A stretch of 64,000 nucleotides of DNA from positions 3,100,001 through 3,164,000 of the forward strand of contig NZ_CP058559.1 in assembly GCF_014467015.1 (NCBI RefSeq), given 5' to 3'. The notes beneath the pieces were generated by a model that had not been told where the DNA came from, made no database searches, and saw only the letters and a program-made list of their open reading frames with translations. The translations under genes were made by a program, and so were the position numbers. This document shows, in pieces, positions 9,710-19,087 of the stretch (its first letter is position 1; each line of letters opens with the position of its first letter). Source of the stretch: Alkalicella caledoniensis. Its GTDB lineage: Bacteria > Bacillota > Proteinivoracia > Proteinivoracales > Proteinivoracaceae.

Positions 9710-10156
9710 ATGGCGGATTTTCTAGAGAACTCTGAAGGAAAAATTTTAGCTATTTTTCTATTAGTAATTATGATCAGTTTGGCCCTTTACTTTATTAAAG
9801 GAACTAAATACGAAAAACAGGCTAAAATTCTTATTGTAACTGGGACTGTAATTTGGTTTACTGCACTAATATTTAAAATTAACTTTCTATTAATAGCGGG
9901 ACATATTATTATGAACTTAGGTATAGTAGCGGGAGTTTATGGCGGGCAATCAAAGATTAGTTCTCCAATCCCCATGTACGTTTTTATGGGTTCTTATTTA
10001 GCCATACAGGGGATTGGATATGGGTTAGATTATAAGGTTCTACAAAGCTTAGTAATTACTGAAACATCAAAATCATATGAAATTTTAGGGCTTTCAACTA
10101 TAATTCCCATGATACTTTCCATTGGATCATACTACTTGATCAAAAAGCATAAATAA
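9710..10156 (+). CDS. Hypothetical four-helix membrane protein
   Basis: 148 residues with hydrophobic segments at about 13-30, 42-60, 62-80, 87-105 and 125-145, ending in a positively charged LIKKHK tail. A good ribosome site (GAAGAGGTGG) precedes the ATG. I do not recognise a family. It is probably a plasma-membrane protein transcribed alone. Confidence 0.65.
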   Translation: MADFLENSEGKILAIFLLVIMISLALYFIKGTKYEKQAKILIVTGTVIWFTALIFKINFLLIAGHIIMNLGIVAGVYGGQSKISSPIPMYVFMGSYLAIQGIGYGLDYKVLQSLVITETSKSYEILGLSTIIPMILSIGSYYLIKKHK

Positions 10157-10160
10157 AGTA

Positions 10161-10212
10161 TATCCTTCCTTTTACGACATAGTGTTGTCATTAAAGGTGG
10201 GATGTTTTTTTA
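10161..10212 (+). terminator. Probable terminator after the four-helix membrane protein gene
   Basis: ATCCTTCCTTT pairs imperfectly with AAAGGTGGGAT across a loop that contains CGACATAGTGTTGTC. A seven-T run follows. It starts a few bases after the stop codon. Confidence 0.5.
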
Positions 10213-10270
10213 TCCTGTTGTAAAGGATTTAAGGAAAGAGATATTGAAATAAGTACTAACAATATTTAAT

Positions 10271-10302
10271 AATTTACAATTTACGGCTTACAATTTACAA
10301 TT
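10271..10302. repeat. Short iterated AATTTACAATTTAC-type sequence
   Basis: The hexamer TTTACA recurs around a central GGCTTACAA block (AATTTACAATTTACGGC then TTACAATTTACAATT). It lies just before the 134-bp repeat array. No function can be assigned. Confidence 0.4.
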
Positions 10303-10343
10303 AAAATAAAATCTATTTGCCAAATTGCAACCCACCCCTCGCG

Positions 10344-10775
10344 ACAATTGTAGCCCATCCCTTTAGGGTTGGTAATATCAAACAGACAGTGTGGGTCCAT
10401 CAAGGCTAAAGCCTTGCCTACAACGTCTAGGAAGCAAACAGCATAACCAATGTGCATAATCATCCCACCCCCCCGTAACAATTGTAGCCCATCCCTTTAG
10501 GGTGGGTAATATCAAACAGACAGTGTGGGTCCATCAAGGCTAAAGCCTTGCCTACAACGTATAGGAAGCAAACAGCATAACCAATGTGCATAATCATCCC
10601 ACCCCCCCGTAACAATTGTAGCCCATCCCTTTAGGGTTGGTAATATCAAACAGACAGTGTGGGTCCATCAAGGCTAAAAACTTACCTACAACGTATAGGA
10701 AGCAAACAGCATAACCAATGTGCACAATAATCTCACCCCCGAACATTGTAGCCCATCCCTTTAGGGTGGGTAAGA
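10344..10775. repeat. 134-bp tandem repeat array, three copies plus a partial fourth
   Basis: Copies begin with ACAATTGTAGCCCATCCC at 10344, 10478 and 10612, an exact 134-bp period; a fourth, beginning ACATTGTAGCCC at 10743, is truncated. Each unit contains two hairpins, CCCATCCCTTTAGGGTGGG (GTT in some copies) and AAGGCTAAAGCCTT, followed by GCCTACAACGT. Copies differ at only a few bases, which suggests recent duplication. The array fills most of the 655-bp gene-free stretch before addB. It is not a CRISPR: there are no variable spacers and the unit itself is the repeat. Confidence 0.9.
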
Positions 10776-10811
10776 CCCATATAAATCTAAACCCGAAAGG
10801 AGTGCATTTAT

Positions 10812-13691
10812 TTGCCTAGTTTCAACGTAATTTTATCTAACTTAAAGGAAACAGCCTCAAAAGAACGCTTAAGTCATTACCATAAGAAACAAAAGTCCTT
10901 AGACTTTCCAGTATATTATCTCTTGCCTTCTGTAAAATGGCTATCCACAGGAAGAAAGATCCAACCAGGTATGGCTTTCAAAACCTTTGATGATTTGGCA
11001 GAAGTTATCCTTCGTGAAGCTGGTTTTAGTTATGTACCTGTTACTGAGACAGAAAGAAATTTATTCTTTCAGCAACTTTTTTCATCATCTGATGCAGTTG
11101 AAAATCCTCACAAAGCAAAGGCCTACGCCCAGACTTATGGACAATTAAAGCGTCTAGGACTAACAATAGATGACTTGCCCAAGGGATTAGATAATTTAAA
11201 ATGTGATTTAGAACAATATGAGAATGAGTGGGTGAAAAAACAAAGGCTACTTGACCCAGAAAATAGGTTCCATGAAGCTTTGAGTGTTGAGGGAGTTACA
11301 TTACCCATGGGCGAAATAGTTATAGATGGTTACATGGACTTTAGCCCACTTCAGTACGCGATGATCCAGTGTCTTATGAAGAATGGTGTCACCACAACAG
11401 TATACATACCATACATGGAAAATACAGAAATAATAGAAGACACAATTAGGCACCTAACAGAACTGGGTTTTTCCATATCTAAGGCAGCTAAAGAATCATC
11501 CACGATTTGTACTGATATACAAGTCAAAAAAGCAGTGACCCTAGAAGAAGAGATTCTATGGGTCCTTGAAGATATTTCTCAGGCAATAAAGGATGATGAT
11601 TCCCCTAGTAAACTAGAAGATATAGGGTTGATACTGGCCGATGGAAGTGATGACTATAAACTGCATCTAAAAAAGTTAGCGCAAGAATACTGCCTTCCAG
11701 TTAAGGTTCCTCAGAAAAAACTTGTTGTTGAAACAGTTACTTTTAAAATTATTTCACTCCTTTTATCACAGCAATCTTACATGACTAAGTGGGAGAAGGT
11801 CGCCCTTATAGATCAGCTATACCAACTGATGTTTTACCCTGTTGAGACATATTGGAAGAGCAAACAAAAATTTATAGAAGAGCATAAACTTGATGAAGAA
11901 ATAGACATAAGGCTAGGTAAATGTATAAACTTTGCAAGGAATTTTACAAAACAAGCCCCTTTAGTATCTAAAATAAATGAGCTAACGGGTTTTTTAACTG
12001 ACCTTTCAATGGTTGATGTTTGGAAACAAAAACTAATTAGTGAAGACAATACTAAAAAAACCATGAAAATACGCTTAGAGTGGGAGGCATTAGAGGGGAT
12101 AATTGCACTTTTAGAGAGTAAGCAACAAATACTTCTAGAACAAGGGCTAGATGGTTTGTCTATTGATAGTAACATATTCAGCCAATGGCTTAAAGAACTG
12201 ATAAGGAAAAAAGATATATATGTTGAGAGAAAGCCAGCGGTGGGTATTGAGTTATACTCATTTAGAGATATTGCCCTTTTCAGTGGAAAAAAATTGTATG
12301 TATTAGGTATGAACGAAGGAATTTTTCCAAGTATCCATAAGTTGAGTGGCTATTTTCAAGAAAGTGATCTAAAGGAATTACCCATTCCTTATGGAGTGCC
12401 TTCTAAGGCAACATTTAGGAAGAAAGATGAAGCTATGTTCAAGCAATTGTTTTACATAGCCCATTCCATAGATTTCTCCTATGTTTGTGGCTTTGACCCT
12501 GAAAATGAATATCAGCCATCACCATTTATCGAAGGATACTTGCCCAACGGTCTTAAACCACTGACAACTGAAGAAAGGTTTCAGAGGGAACCAATTACAA
12601 AGAAGAAGGCAGAGGAACAAACTGCTTTTATGATGGGTTTAGGACGTAAGGTTGAAGGTGCACCTAGGAAATTAATTGAAATGGATCAGCATAACTCTCA
12701 TCTTCTAAAGGGTGAGGAGATTATATCCTGTGATAAAAGTGGAACAACCACCGAGATGGCCATAACAGCTTTGGAGCAATATGCAACCTGCCCATTTAAG
12801 TTTGGTTTGGAGAAGGGTTTAAGTGTTAGGGAACCTAAGGCTAAGCAAGAGGATCTGGACAATCGTTTCACTGGGTCTATGTTACACAAAATTATTGAAA
12901 GATTTTATAAGACCCTTGAGGTAGTTGGAAATCCTTTTTCTGCTTTAAGTGAAGAACGTAAAAGCTTAGGTGCAGCAGTACTCATAGAGATATTTGAGGA
13001 AGAGTGGAAGTTGATCGAGGCAAGCAATGATGATATATCGCCATATGATCTAGATATAGAAAAAACTTTATGGACTAATAGGCTGAAAAAATGGTGGTTA
13101 GCTGAAAGGGAACTTTTTTGGGACAATGAGAAATTAAAGGATATGAAACTCCATAGTCTAGAGGAGTCTGTACAATTGGCACTGGAAATTGACAGTGAAA
13201 CCACTTTAAAGCTAAATGGTAAAATTGACAGAATTGATATAGATGCCAACGGTTTTGCCATTTATGATTACAAGTCAGGTTCTGCATCTTTAAACATTCA
13301 AAAAGAAGTTGTACCTGGTTTAAAACTCCAGCTTCCCTTATATATGCTAAGCGTACAAAATAAGACTGGACTGTGTGCCCACGGAGCATCATATGTCTCT
13401 TTAAAAGAACCAAAAAAACGTGCCACTAACGGTGTGTGGAGGGTGGAACACGCCGGTAAAGGGTCGATTTTTGATGTGAGTTCTAGGACTAATAAGGAAG
13501 AGGACTTAGACGGGGATAGTTTCTTAAATAGGTACAATCTAAAAAAACGGATTAAGGAACTTTGGGCAAACAGTGGTTTTGATTATTCTGTAAAACCTTT
13601 AAAATATTATAGTAGCTGCCCTTATAATGGAATATGTCGCGTTACAGACGAGCTTAAAGAAGAAGGGGAGGGAAATACTAATGGATTTTAA
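10812..13691 (+). CDS. addB: ATP-dependent helicase/nuclease subunit B (AddB)
   Basis: Subunit of the AddAB helicase-nuclease that processes double-strand breaks for RecA-dependent repair. The first half is a helicase-like fold without a classical Walker A. The C-terminal part is a PD-(D/E)xK nuclease (GKIDRIDIDANG, then YDYKSG). Cysteines in YATCPFKFG near residue 660 and in YSSCPYNGICRV at the C-terminus fit the AddB iron-sulfur cluster that staples the nuclease domain. At 959 residues it is shorter than B. subtilis AddB (about 1160). The TTG start is chosen because AAAGGAG lies at 10796-10802 and no ATG fits. The stop overlaps addA. Confidence 0.92.
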   Translation: MPSFNVILSNLKETASKERLSHYHKKQKSLDFPVYYLLPSVKWLSTGRKIQPGMAFKTFDDLAEVILREAGFSYVPVTETERNLFFQQLFSSSDAVENPHKAKAYAQTYGQLKRLGLTIDDLPKGLDNLKCDLEQYENEWVKKQRLLDPENRFHEALSVEGVTLPMGEIVIDGYMDFSPLQYAMIQCLMKNGVTTTVYIPYMENTEIIEDTIRHLTELGFSISKAAKESSTICTDIQVKKAVTLEEEILWVLEDISQAIKDDDSPSKLEDIGLILADGSDDYKLHLKKLAQEYCLPVKVPQKKLVVETVTFKIISLLLSQQSYMTKWEKVALIDQLYQLMFYPVETYWKSKQKFIEEHKLDEEIDIRLGKCINFARNFTKQAPLVSKINELTGFLTDLSMVDVWKQKLISEDNTKKTMKIRLEWEALEGIIALLESKQQILLEQGLDGLSIDSNIFSQWLKELIRKKDIYVERKPAVGIELYSFRDIALFSGKKLYVLGMNEGIFPSIHKLSGYFQESDLKELPIPYGVPSKATFRKKDEAMFKQLFYIAHSIDFSYVCGFDPENEYQPSPFIEGYLPNGLKPLTTEERFQREPITKKKAEEQTAFMMGLGRKVEGAPRKLIEMDQHNSHLLKGEEIISCDKSGTTTEMAITALEQYATCPFKFGLEKGLSVREPKAKQEDLDNRFTGSMLHKIIERFYKTLEVVGNPFSALSEERKSLGAAVLIEIFEEEWKLIEASNDDISPYDLDIEKTLWTNRLKKWWLAERELFWDNEKLKDMKLHSLEESVQLALEIDSETTLKLNGKIDRIDIDANGFAIYDYKSGSASLNIQKEVVPGLKLQLPLYMLSVQNKTGLCAHGASYVSLKEPKKRATNGVWRVEHAGKGSIFDVSSRTNKEEDLDGDSFLNRYNLKKRIKELWANSGFDYSVKPLKYYSSCPYNGICRVTDELKEEGEGNTNGF

Positions 13692-16600
13692 TCCTGAGCA
13701 AAGTAAAGCCATATATAGTGAAAAACCCCTTGTTCTAATATCTGCAGGGGCTGGCTCCGGAAAGACAAGGGTTCTTACTGAACGCTTTATTCATCTATGT
13801 AAAGAAAAACATGAGGAATTAAAAACAGGTGCAAAGCACAAAGTTGGAGCAGAAGTAAAGGAAATAGTTGCAATAACCTTTACGGAAAAAGCTGCCCGGG
13901 AAATGAAAAAGAGGATTAGGGATAGGATAAATGATGAAATTGGCAAACTACAGCTTGGTATTGATGAAGAATCCCACCGCTTCTGGAAGGAGCAAAGGGA
14001 AGGATTAGACACAGGATTTATAACTACTTTTCATAGTTTTTGTCATAAGATATTGCACCAGTTCGCCTTTAAAGCCAATTTATCACCTAACTTTATTTTG
14101 ATTGATGATACACAATCAATACTACTGAAAAATCAGTGTTTTAATGATATATTCCAAAGGGAAATAAATCATAAAAAATGGAAACTACTTTATGGCTATT
14201 ATTCTAAAAGTGAGATTAGGTCTGCTGTACTAGCTATCTATGACCAGATTCAAGAAAATCCAAAGTATAACAATGTGCAAGACTTTTTTGAAGGATTTGA
14301 CGCTAAGGAAATTATAAAGATACAAAGCACCCATATTGATAAAATCAGAAAAGAAATACTGATGGAGTTTTATGTGATGTCCCAAGAATGCATAAAAGAA
14401 TTTCCTCCAAGTAGTACATTAAAGGGAAAGGCAAAGGAACATGTGGAAAACATCTGCAGGGACTTAGAGGGTATCAAGACATCAGACATGTCTACAGAAG
14501 ATTTTTTGGAGATTTTAAAGGTAATTCCAGCAACCCACAGATCCTATGAAAAATCTGCACCTAGTCTATATAATTTGTGTGTTAGATATAAAGCTTTTAA
14601 AGAGATCATGAAAAGGTATACAAGCCTTCCCACTGATAGAGTTGAAGATATGTGCAAAATCATGGATTTGTTCACAGATGTGCTGAATTCATTCCATAGG
14701 ATCTACAAGGAAAAAAAGGAAGAAAGGGCATGTTTGGATTTTTCAGATCTTCAAAAACTAGCTATTAACCTTTTGGCCAAAAACCAAGATATAAGGGATT
14801 TTTGTCGAAAGGAATTTAAACATATGATGGTGGACGAATTCCAAGATACCAATGGTTTACAGATGAAAATGTTAGAATACATCAACCCCAGCTATCGTTT
14901 TATAGTGGGAGATGGTAAACAAAGTATCTATAGATTTAGGGGTGCAGATGTAACACTTATGAACTCCTTAGAGGGTGTGGCTGAAAAAGATAACCAGGCA
15001 GACTTTATTGATATGGGCAGAAATTATAGGAACTGCGATTCCATCATTCAATTTGTAAATGAACTCTTTAAGGTATTTATGATAAAGGATAGCAGCACCA
15101 TGGCATATGGTATTGACTATAAGCCACTTATTAGTAGCCGTAAGGAAGAAAAAGAAACCCATCCACATAAAAAAGTTGAGCTAATTACACTAGAAAAAGC
15201 AGAGGAAGGTGAAGAGACAAGGTTTGACTGTGAGTTTGACCTGCTCACGGAAAGAATGCTTGAGATGTATAACAGTGGTGAAGAGATGGTCAAAGGTAAA
15301 GTACTAGTGGATGGTGAAGAAAAAGAAAGGTGGCGTCGCCCCCTTTGGAAGGATTTTGCTATACTTATACCTTCTAGAACTGGTCTTGCTACACTAGAAA
15401 AAAACCTAAAAAACAAGAGTATACCCTATGTTGTTCATGGGGGAATTGGTTTTTATCAAAAACAAGAAATAAAGGATATGTTAAACATACTTCGTTTGAT
15501 TAACAGACCTTGGGAAAAGGTTTACATCCTTTCAGTTTTACGCAGCTCTTTGTTTCAGTTAACCATGGATGACTTTTTTGAGATACAAATGAGGATTTCG
15601 GAAAAAGGGAGTTTTGCTGACTATATTTACAACAAAGATTTTGAGAAAGATAGTAGCTTGTCAACTTCATTAAAGGATAAGCTGCAGAACTTTTGCCAGT
15701 TATTTCATCGGTTTGTTCCCTTTATTCCACAAAAATCCCTAGGAGAATCTTTAGGGGATGTGTTTGAGGAAAGTGGGTTAAAAACTTCCCTTTTGATACA
15801 GAAGAACCCCCTGCAAATGATTAAAAATGTGGAAAAGTTAATGGAAATTATGGCGAACCAAAATGCCAACTCTTTAGAAGAGCTACTGGAACAAATGGAT
15901 ATATTGGCTTCTTTAAGTGATAAAGAAGGAGAGGCAGAGGCTGAACTACCCGAAGGTAATATGGTTCACATAATGACTGTTCATGCATCTAAGGGTTTAG
16001 AGTTTCCCATTGTATGCTTGCCAAAGCTGAACCGCAGTCCTCAAAAGGATAAGGGTAACTTTTTCTATGATGATGAGTATTGTCTAGTGGCAAAGTTTAA
16101 AGAGGATAGTGAAAATGACCCCTTTGAGCAGGAAGAGTATTCTACACCTAGCTATGGTTTAGTAAAGGAAAAATTTGATGTTGCAGCATTTGAGGAAACA
16201 AAAAGACTGTTTTATGTGGCAACAACTAGGGCTAGGGACTATCTGTTGATGACCTCTAAGGGAAAGGAGGCAAAGGAGTCGTGGTACTCTCTGATAAATG
16301 ATGCCTTATCAGTAAATCCTCTTTTAAATGAATATATCCACGTGAAAAGCCAAAGTGATATCCTCCCGCAGAATAAACATATGAAAGATGAAAAAGTTTT
16401 TGTTGCTAAAAATGAGATTCAACAAAAAGAAATCCCCTTCACTTTTTCTGTGTCAGAGATTATGTTATTTATGAACGATCCCTTAATGTACTATAATAAC
16501 TACATTTTAAAGCTTAATCCTCAGTGGTTAGATGAGGGGGAAGAAGGGAAAACTGATAGGGATAGCTATGTTGTGGCGGGTACAGAGTTCGGTACTATAG

Positions 16601-17145
16601 TTCATAGGGCTTGTGAGCTATATGATCAAGGTTTCAGTGAACTAGATGCTGTAAATGAGGCACTGGAAAGTATCAGAGATAATGATGTTGATACAGAGCT
16701 ACCTACTTACACCACTAGGCTAAGAAAAGAAGTATTGAAAATGCTAGATAGCTATAAAGATGTAAGGGACGTTAGTTTAGGTGAACACATATCCAGTGAG
16801 TGGAGCTTTGTAACGGAGCTTTCAGGTGCATATGTGGTAGGAGAGATAGATAAAGTATTTAAGGTTGATTATGGGTATCATCTCATGGATCTTAAGACTA
16901 ATATCTTAAGGGACGAGGACCAGTTAATGGAGAGTTATATGCCTCAGATTTACTTATATAAAATGGCCTATGAGAAAGAAATGGGCGTAGAGGTTGAAGA
17001 AGTATCACTTTTCTTCATGCGTGGAGGAAAAGATGGACTAAAAACTTTTCAAGCTGATCCTTCCTACGAGGAAAAGGTGAAGGCAGCAATAGGAAAGATG
17101 AGTAGATTGAAGAGGATGAAGGCAGGGAGAAAACAGTATATTTAG
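13681..17145 (+). CDS. addA: ATP-dependent helicase/nuclease subunit A (AddA)
   Basis: UvrD-type 3'-5' helicase plus nuclease, partner of AddB; 1154 residues from ATG 13681. Motifs: Walker A SAGAGSGKTRVLTERF near residue 25, VDEFQDTN (motif II), VGDGKQSIYRFRGAD (III), MTVHASKGLEFPIVCLP (V) and RLFYVATTRARDYLL (VI). The C-terminal RecB-like nuclease shows GEIDKVFKVDYGYHLMDLKTN-type acidic residues and lysine. The frame is open upstream to 13627, but GGGGAGGG immediately before ATG 13681 decides the start. It overlaps the end of addB by 11 bases, typical of translational coupling. Confidence 0.95.
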   Translation: MDFNPEQSKAIYSEKPLVLISAGAGSGKTRVLTERFIHLCKEKHEELKTGAKHKVGAEVKEIVAITFTEKAAREMKKRIRDRINDEIGKLQLGIDEESHRFWKEQREGLDTGFITTFHSFCHKILHQFAFKANLSPNFILIDDTQSILLKNQCFNDIFQREINHKKWKLLYGYYSKSEIRSAVLAIYDQIQENPKYNNVQDFFEGFDAKEIIKIQSTHIDKIRKEILMEFYVMSQECIKEFPPSSTLKGKAKEHVENICRDLEGIKTSDMSTEDFLEILKVIPATHRSYEKSAPSLYNLCVRYKAFKEIMKRYTSLPTDRVEDMCKIMDLFTDVLNSFHRIYKEKKEERACLDFSDLQKLAINLLAKNQDIRDFCRKEFKHMMVDEFQDTNGLQMKMLEYINPSYRFIVGDGKQSIYRFRGADVTLMNSLEGVAEKDNQADFIDMGRNYRNCDSIIQFVNELFKVFMIKDSSTMAYGIDYKPLISSRKEEKETHPHKKVELITLEKAEEGEETRFDCEFDLLTERMLEMYNSGEEMVKGKVLVDGEEKERWRRPLWKDFAILIPSRTGLATLEKNLKNKSIPYVVHGGIGFYQKQEIKDMLNILRLINRPWEKVYILSVLRSSLFQLTMDDFFEIQMRISEKGSFADYIYNKDFEKDSSLSTSLKDKLQNFCQLFHRFVPFIPQKSLGESLGDVFEESGLKTSLLIQKNPLQMIKNVEKLMEIMANQNANSLEELLEQMDILASLSDKEGEAEAELPEGNMVHIMTVHASKGLEFPIVCLPKLNRSPQKDKGNFFYDDEYCLVAKFKEDSENDPFEQEEYSTPSYGLVKEKFDVAAFEETKRLFYVATTRARDYLLMTSKGKEAKESWYSLINDALSVNPLLNEYIHVKSQSDILPQNKHMKDEKVFVAKNEIQQKEIPFTFSVSEIMLFMNDPLMYYNNYILKLNPQWLDEGEEGKTDRDSYVVAGTEFGTIVHRACELYDQGFSELDAVNEALESIRDNDVDTELPTYTTRLRKEVLKMLDSYKDVRDVSLGEHISSEWSFVTELSGAYVVGEIDKVFKVDYGYHLMDLKTNILRDEDQLMESYMPQIYLYKMAYEKEMGVEVEEVSLFFMRGGKDGLKTFQADPSYEEKVKAAIGKMSRLKRMKAGRKQYI

Positions 17146-17221
17146 AAGGCCAGGAATAAACAAGGAACTTTATGTCCGATGTCTAGTCTAATAGGTAATG
17201 AAATAAATAGGAGGCTGAGCT

Positions 17222-17590
17222 ATGGGTAAGAAAATGGTATGGCTGGTTGTAATAGCTATTGTTTTTTTAGCTACAGGATGTGGAGGGAGTGTAGGTGCCC
17301 AAGGTGAGGATGAGAAAGTGGGAGTAAGGGGAGTAATTACGGAGATAACACACCAGGAAAATGGGAGTATAATTATTTTAGTTGAAGGTGATTTCGAAGA
17401 TGACACTAGTTATCATGCTGGTTATGTGAGGATTGATAGTGATACTACTATTCAAAGAAAACAAGACTACGAAAACCTTGATAAAGGAGATATTGAAGAA
17501 GGAATTAAAGTAGAGGTTATTTTTGAAGGTGATGTTTCAGAATCAGATCCAGTGCAAGGAAAGGGAAAAATCCTTCGTATTTTGGATTAA
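17222..17590 (+). CDS. Small secreted lipoprotein of unknown function
   Basis: 122 residues. A signal peptide (MGKKMVWLVVIAIVFLA) ends in the lipobox ATGC, so Cys20 should be lipidated. The mature part is a small acidic beta-rich domain with the pattern GVRGVITEITHQENGSIIILVEG, resembling short OB-like or DUF3221-like lipoproteins, but I cannot assign a family firmly. GGAGG precedes the ATG. It follows addA by 76 bp on the same strand and ends at a strong terminator, so it may be the last gene of the addBA transcript. Confidence 0.75.
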   Translation: MGKKMVWLVVIAIVFLATGCGGSVGAQGEDEKVGVRGVITEITHQENGSIIILVEGDFEDDTSYHAGYVRIDSDTTIQRKQDYENLDKGDIEEGIKVEVIFEGDVSESDPVQGKGKILRILD

Positions 17591-17596
17591 GGGTGC

Positions 17597-17633
17597 AAAA
17601 AGACACTTCAGTGTAAAACTGAAGTGTCTTTTT
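17597..17633. terminator. Strong terminator after the lipoprotein gene
   Basis: AAAAAGACACTTCAGT, loop gtaaa, ACTGAAGTGTCTTTTT: a perfect 16-bp stem. It lies between convergent genes and can act in both directions. Confidence 0.9.
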
Positions 17634-17662
17634 AGGTAACTAGTTTGTCACCCACTTTTATA

Positions 17663-18049
17663 CTATTTTTTCTTATCATCTCTAAAAATGTCTATTACAG
17701 ATCTTGCTATTTCTGAGATAAAACTTACATAGTTTATTAGAGTATTAGTATTACTACTTACGGTGGATGCTGTTTCTATTAGTGACTCCCTTAGTACGTA
17801 TATGGTTTCTTCTGTTTTGTGTAGGCCATCCTTTACCAAAGTAGTTGTCTCTTTTACGTTATTCATCACATGGGGTAAATCCTCTAAGGACTGATTTATG
17901 TTTACTTCATTTTTATTTACTATGTTTGTTGCTTTTTTTATTAGTTCATTTAAGTTCTTCAATGTTATTATAAGGAAAATCCCCACCGTAAGTAAGAGTA
18001 AAAACAAAATAAACATTCCAATATCACCTAAAGATAAAGTTATTGTCAT
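17663..18049 (-). CDS. DUF948-like membrane-anchored coiled-coil protein
   Basis: 128 residues: one N-terminal membrane helix (about 10-30), then a long heptad-like helical stretch and a basic DDKKK tail. The arrangement resembles small DUF948 proteins such as YtxG, and the gene lies directly downstream of a YtxH-domain gene as in the Bacillus ytxGH pair. Function is unknown; the pair is linked to general stress in Bacillus, but nothing here shows that regulation. GGAGATTGCC precedes the ATG. Confidence 0.65.
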   Translation of the reverse strand: MTITLSLGDIGMFILFLLLLTVGIFLIITLKNLNELIKKATNIVNKNEVNINQSLEDLPHVMNNVKETTTLVKDGLHKTEETIYVLRESLIETASTVSSNTNTLINYVSFISEIARSVIDIFRDDKKK

Positions 18050-18086
18050 GGCAATCTCCTCGAGTATAGATTTTTATGTTTTTCTA

Positions 18087-18404
18087 CTATAGTGCTTCCT
18101 CTAATTGTTCGGGTTCATTTTCCTCTTTCTTTGCATCTTTTAAAGCTTGTTTAGCTTTTTCTTTAATCTCAATTGCCTTTTCTTTAGCTTCAACTGCTTT
18201 ATCTTTTACGTTTTCTGCAAGTTCAGTAGATTTATTTACTATATCTTCTCTAGTTTCTTTACCAGATTTTGGTGCAAATAATACACCCAAAGTGGCACCA
18301 ACTGCTGTACCTATGGTTACTCCTAAGGCTAGTTTTTTCGTATTACTTTTCTTTATCTCACGTTCTCTCTCCCGTTGTTTCTTTAATAAAATATCTCGCA
18401 ACAT
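18087..18404 (-). CDS. YtxH domain protein
   Basis: 105 residues. After a short basic start comes the YtxH-type segment KLALGVTIGTAVGATLGVLFAPKSGKETRE, a glycine-rich membrane helix ending in LFAPKSGKETR, then an amphipathic lysine/glutamate-rich helix. The start at 18404 is chosen because GGGGAGG lies 8 bases upstream; the frame is open further but without a ribosome site. It is 37 bp upstream of the DUF948-like gene and probably cotranscribed with it. Confidence 0.82.
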   Translation of the reverse strand: MLRDILLKKQREREREIKKSNTKKLALGVTIGTAVGATLGVLFAPKSGKETREDIVNKSTELAENVKDKAVEAKEKAIEIKEKAKQALKDAKKEENEPEQLEEAL

Positions 18405-18612
18405 ATGTATTACCTCCCCGTTTAATTTATATATTAATGATAACATAAATAGTAAATACTATCAATAAGAATTTTGAGATAATTATAAAATAATGAAAAA
18501 ATTGTTCTTTGACTATGCTATTAGCCTAACTCCTAACTCTAAAACATATTGAAGCTTTTTCCGTTGTACTGTACAATAGATTAATAGAACTTTTGCTGGA
18601 GGAGGGTATGTT

Positions 18613-18939
18613 TTGGAGTTTTTTGGATTTTTTGCTTTTGTTCTTATGATGATTTATTTCGATTTACCGGATAAAGTTAAAAAGCTCAAAGGCCGGGTTA
18701 AAAAGCTTGAACAAAAAACAACTAAGGGAGGGGTAATTATTATGTCTGATATTTTAAAGGAACTTCAAGGGAAAAAGTGCACTATCATTGCTGAGAGTGA
18801 TTACACGCCAAAACTGAATTGTACAGTAATGGCCGTTGATGAAGAATGGATTAAAGTAGTTGAAACAGATAAAAAGGGTAAAGAAAACACTAGGGTGCTT
18901 AAGATTGAAAACATAAAAGAAATACATGAGATAGAGTAG
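18613..18939 (+). CDS. Small hypothetical protein with an N-terminal hydrophobic segment
   Basis: 108 residues beginning at TTG, 6 bases after GGAGGAGGG. A hydrophobic stretch (FFGFFAFVLMMIYF) is followed by a lysine-rich helix and a compact beta-rich domain of about 60 residues (CTIIAESDYTPKLNCTVMAVDEEWIKVV), which looks like a small SH3/Sm-like barrel. An ATG five bases upstream is in another frame and closes after 13 codons. An internal ATG at 18742, also preceded by a GGGAGGGG site, could yield a shorter soluble form of 65 residues. No family recognised. Confidence 0.6.
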   Translation: MEFFGFFAFVLMMIYFDLPDKVKKLKGRVKKLEQKTTKGGVIIMSDILKELQGKKCTIIAESDYTPKLNCTVMAVDEEWIKVVETDKKGKENTRVLKIENIKEIHEIE

Positions 18940-19087
18940 AAAAGAATTGATTCTTAGCGTCTATTGTTAAAGGGCTTTTCAATGAATGTACAGTGTGGAG
19001 AATTTTCCTTTGGAAAAGAGTGATTGGATTTTTCCCTCATTTATTGAAATAATAAACATGAACTACATAGAGAAAGGAATTGGTTTT

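Noticed and set aside
10344-10775. Possible CRISPR array
   Set aside because: The repeated unit is 134 bp with no unique spacers; it is a tandem repeat with internal hairpins.
18940-19087. Possible T-box leader before hisS
   Set aside because: The gap is too short and no T-box sequence (AGGGTGGNACCGCG-like) or terminator pair is visible.
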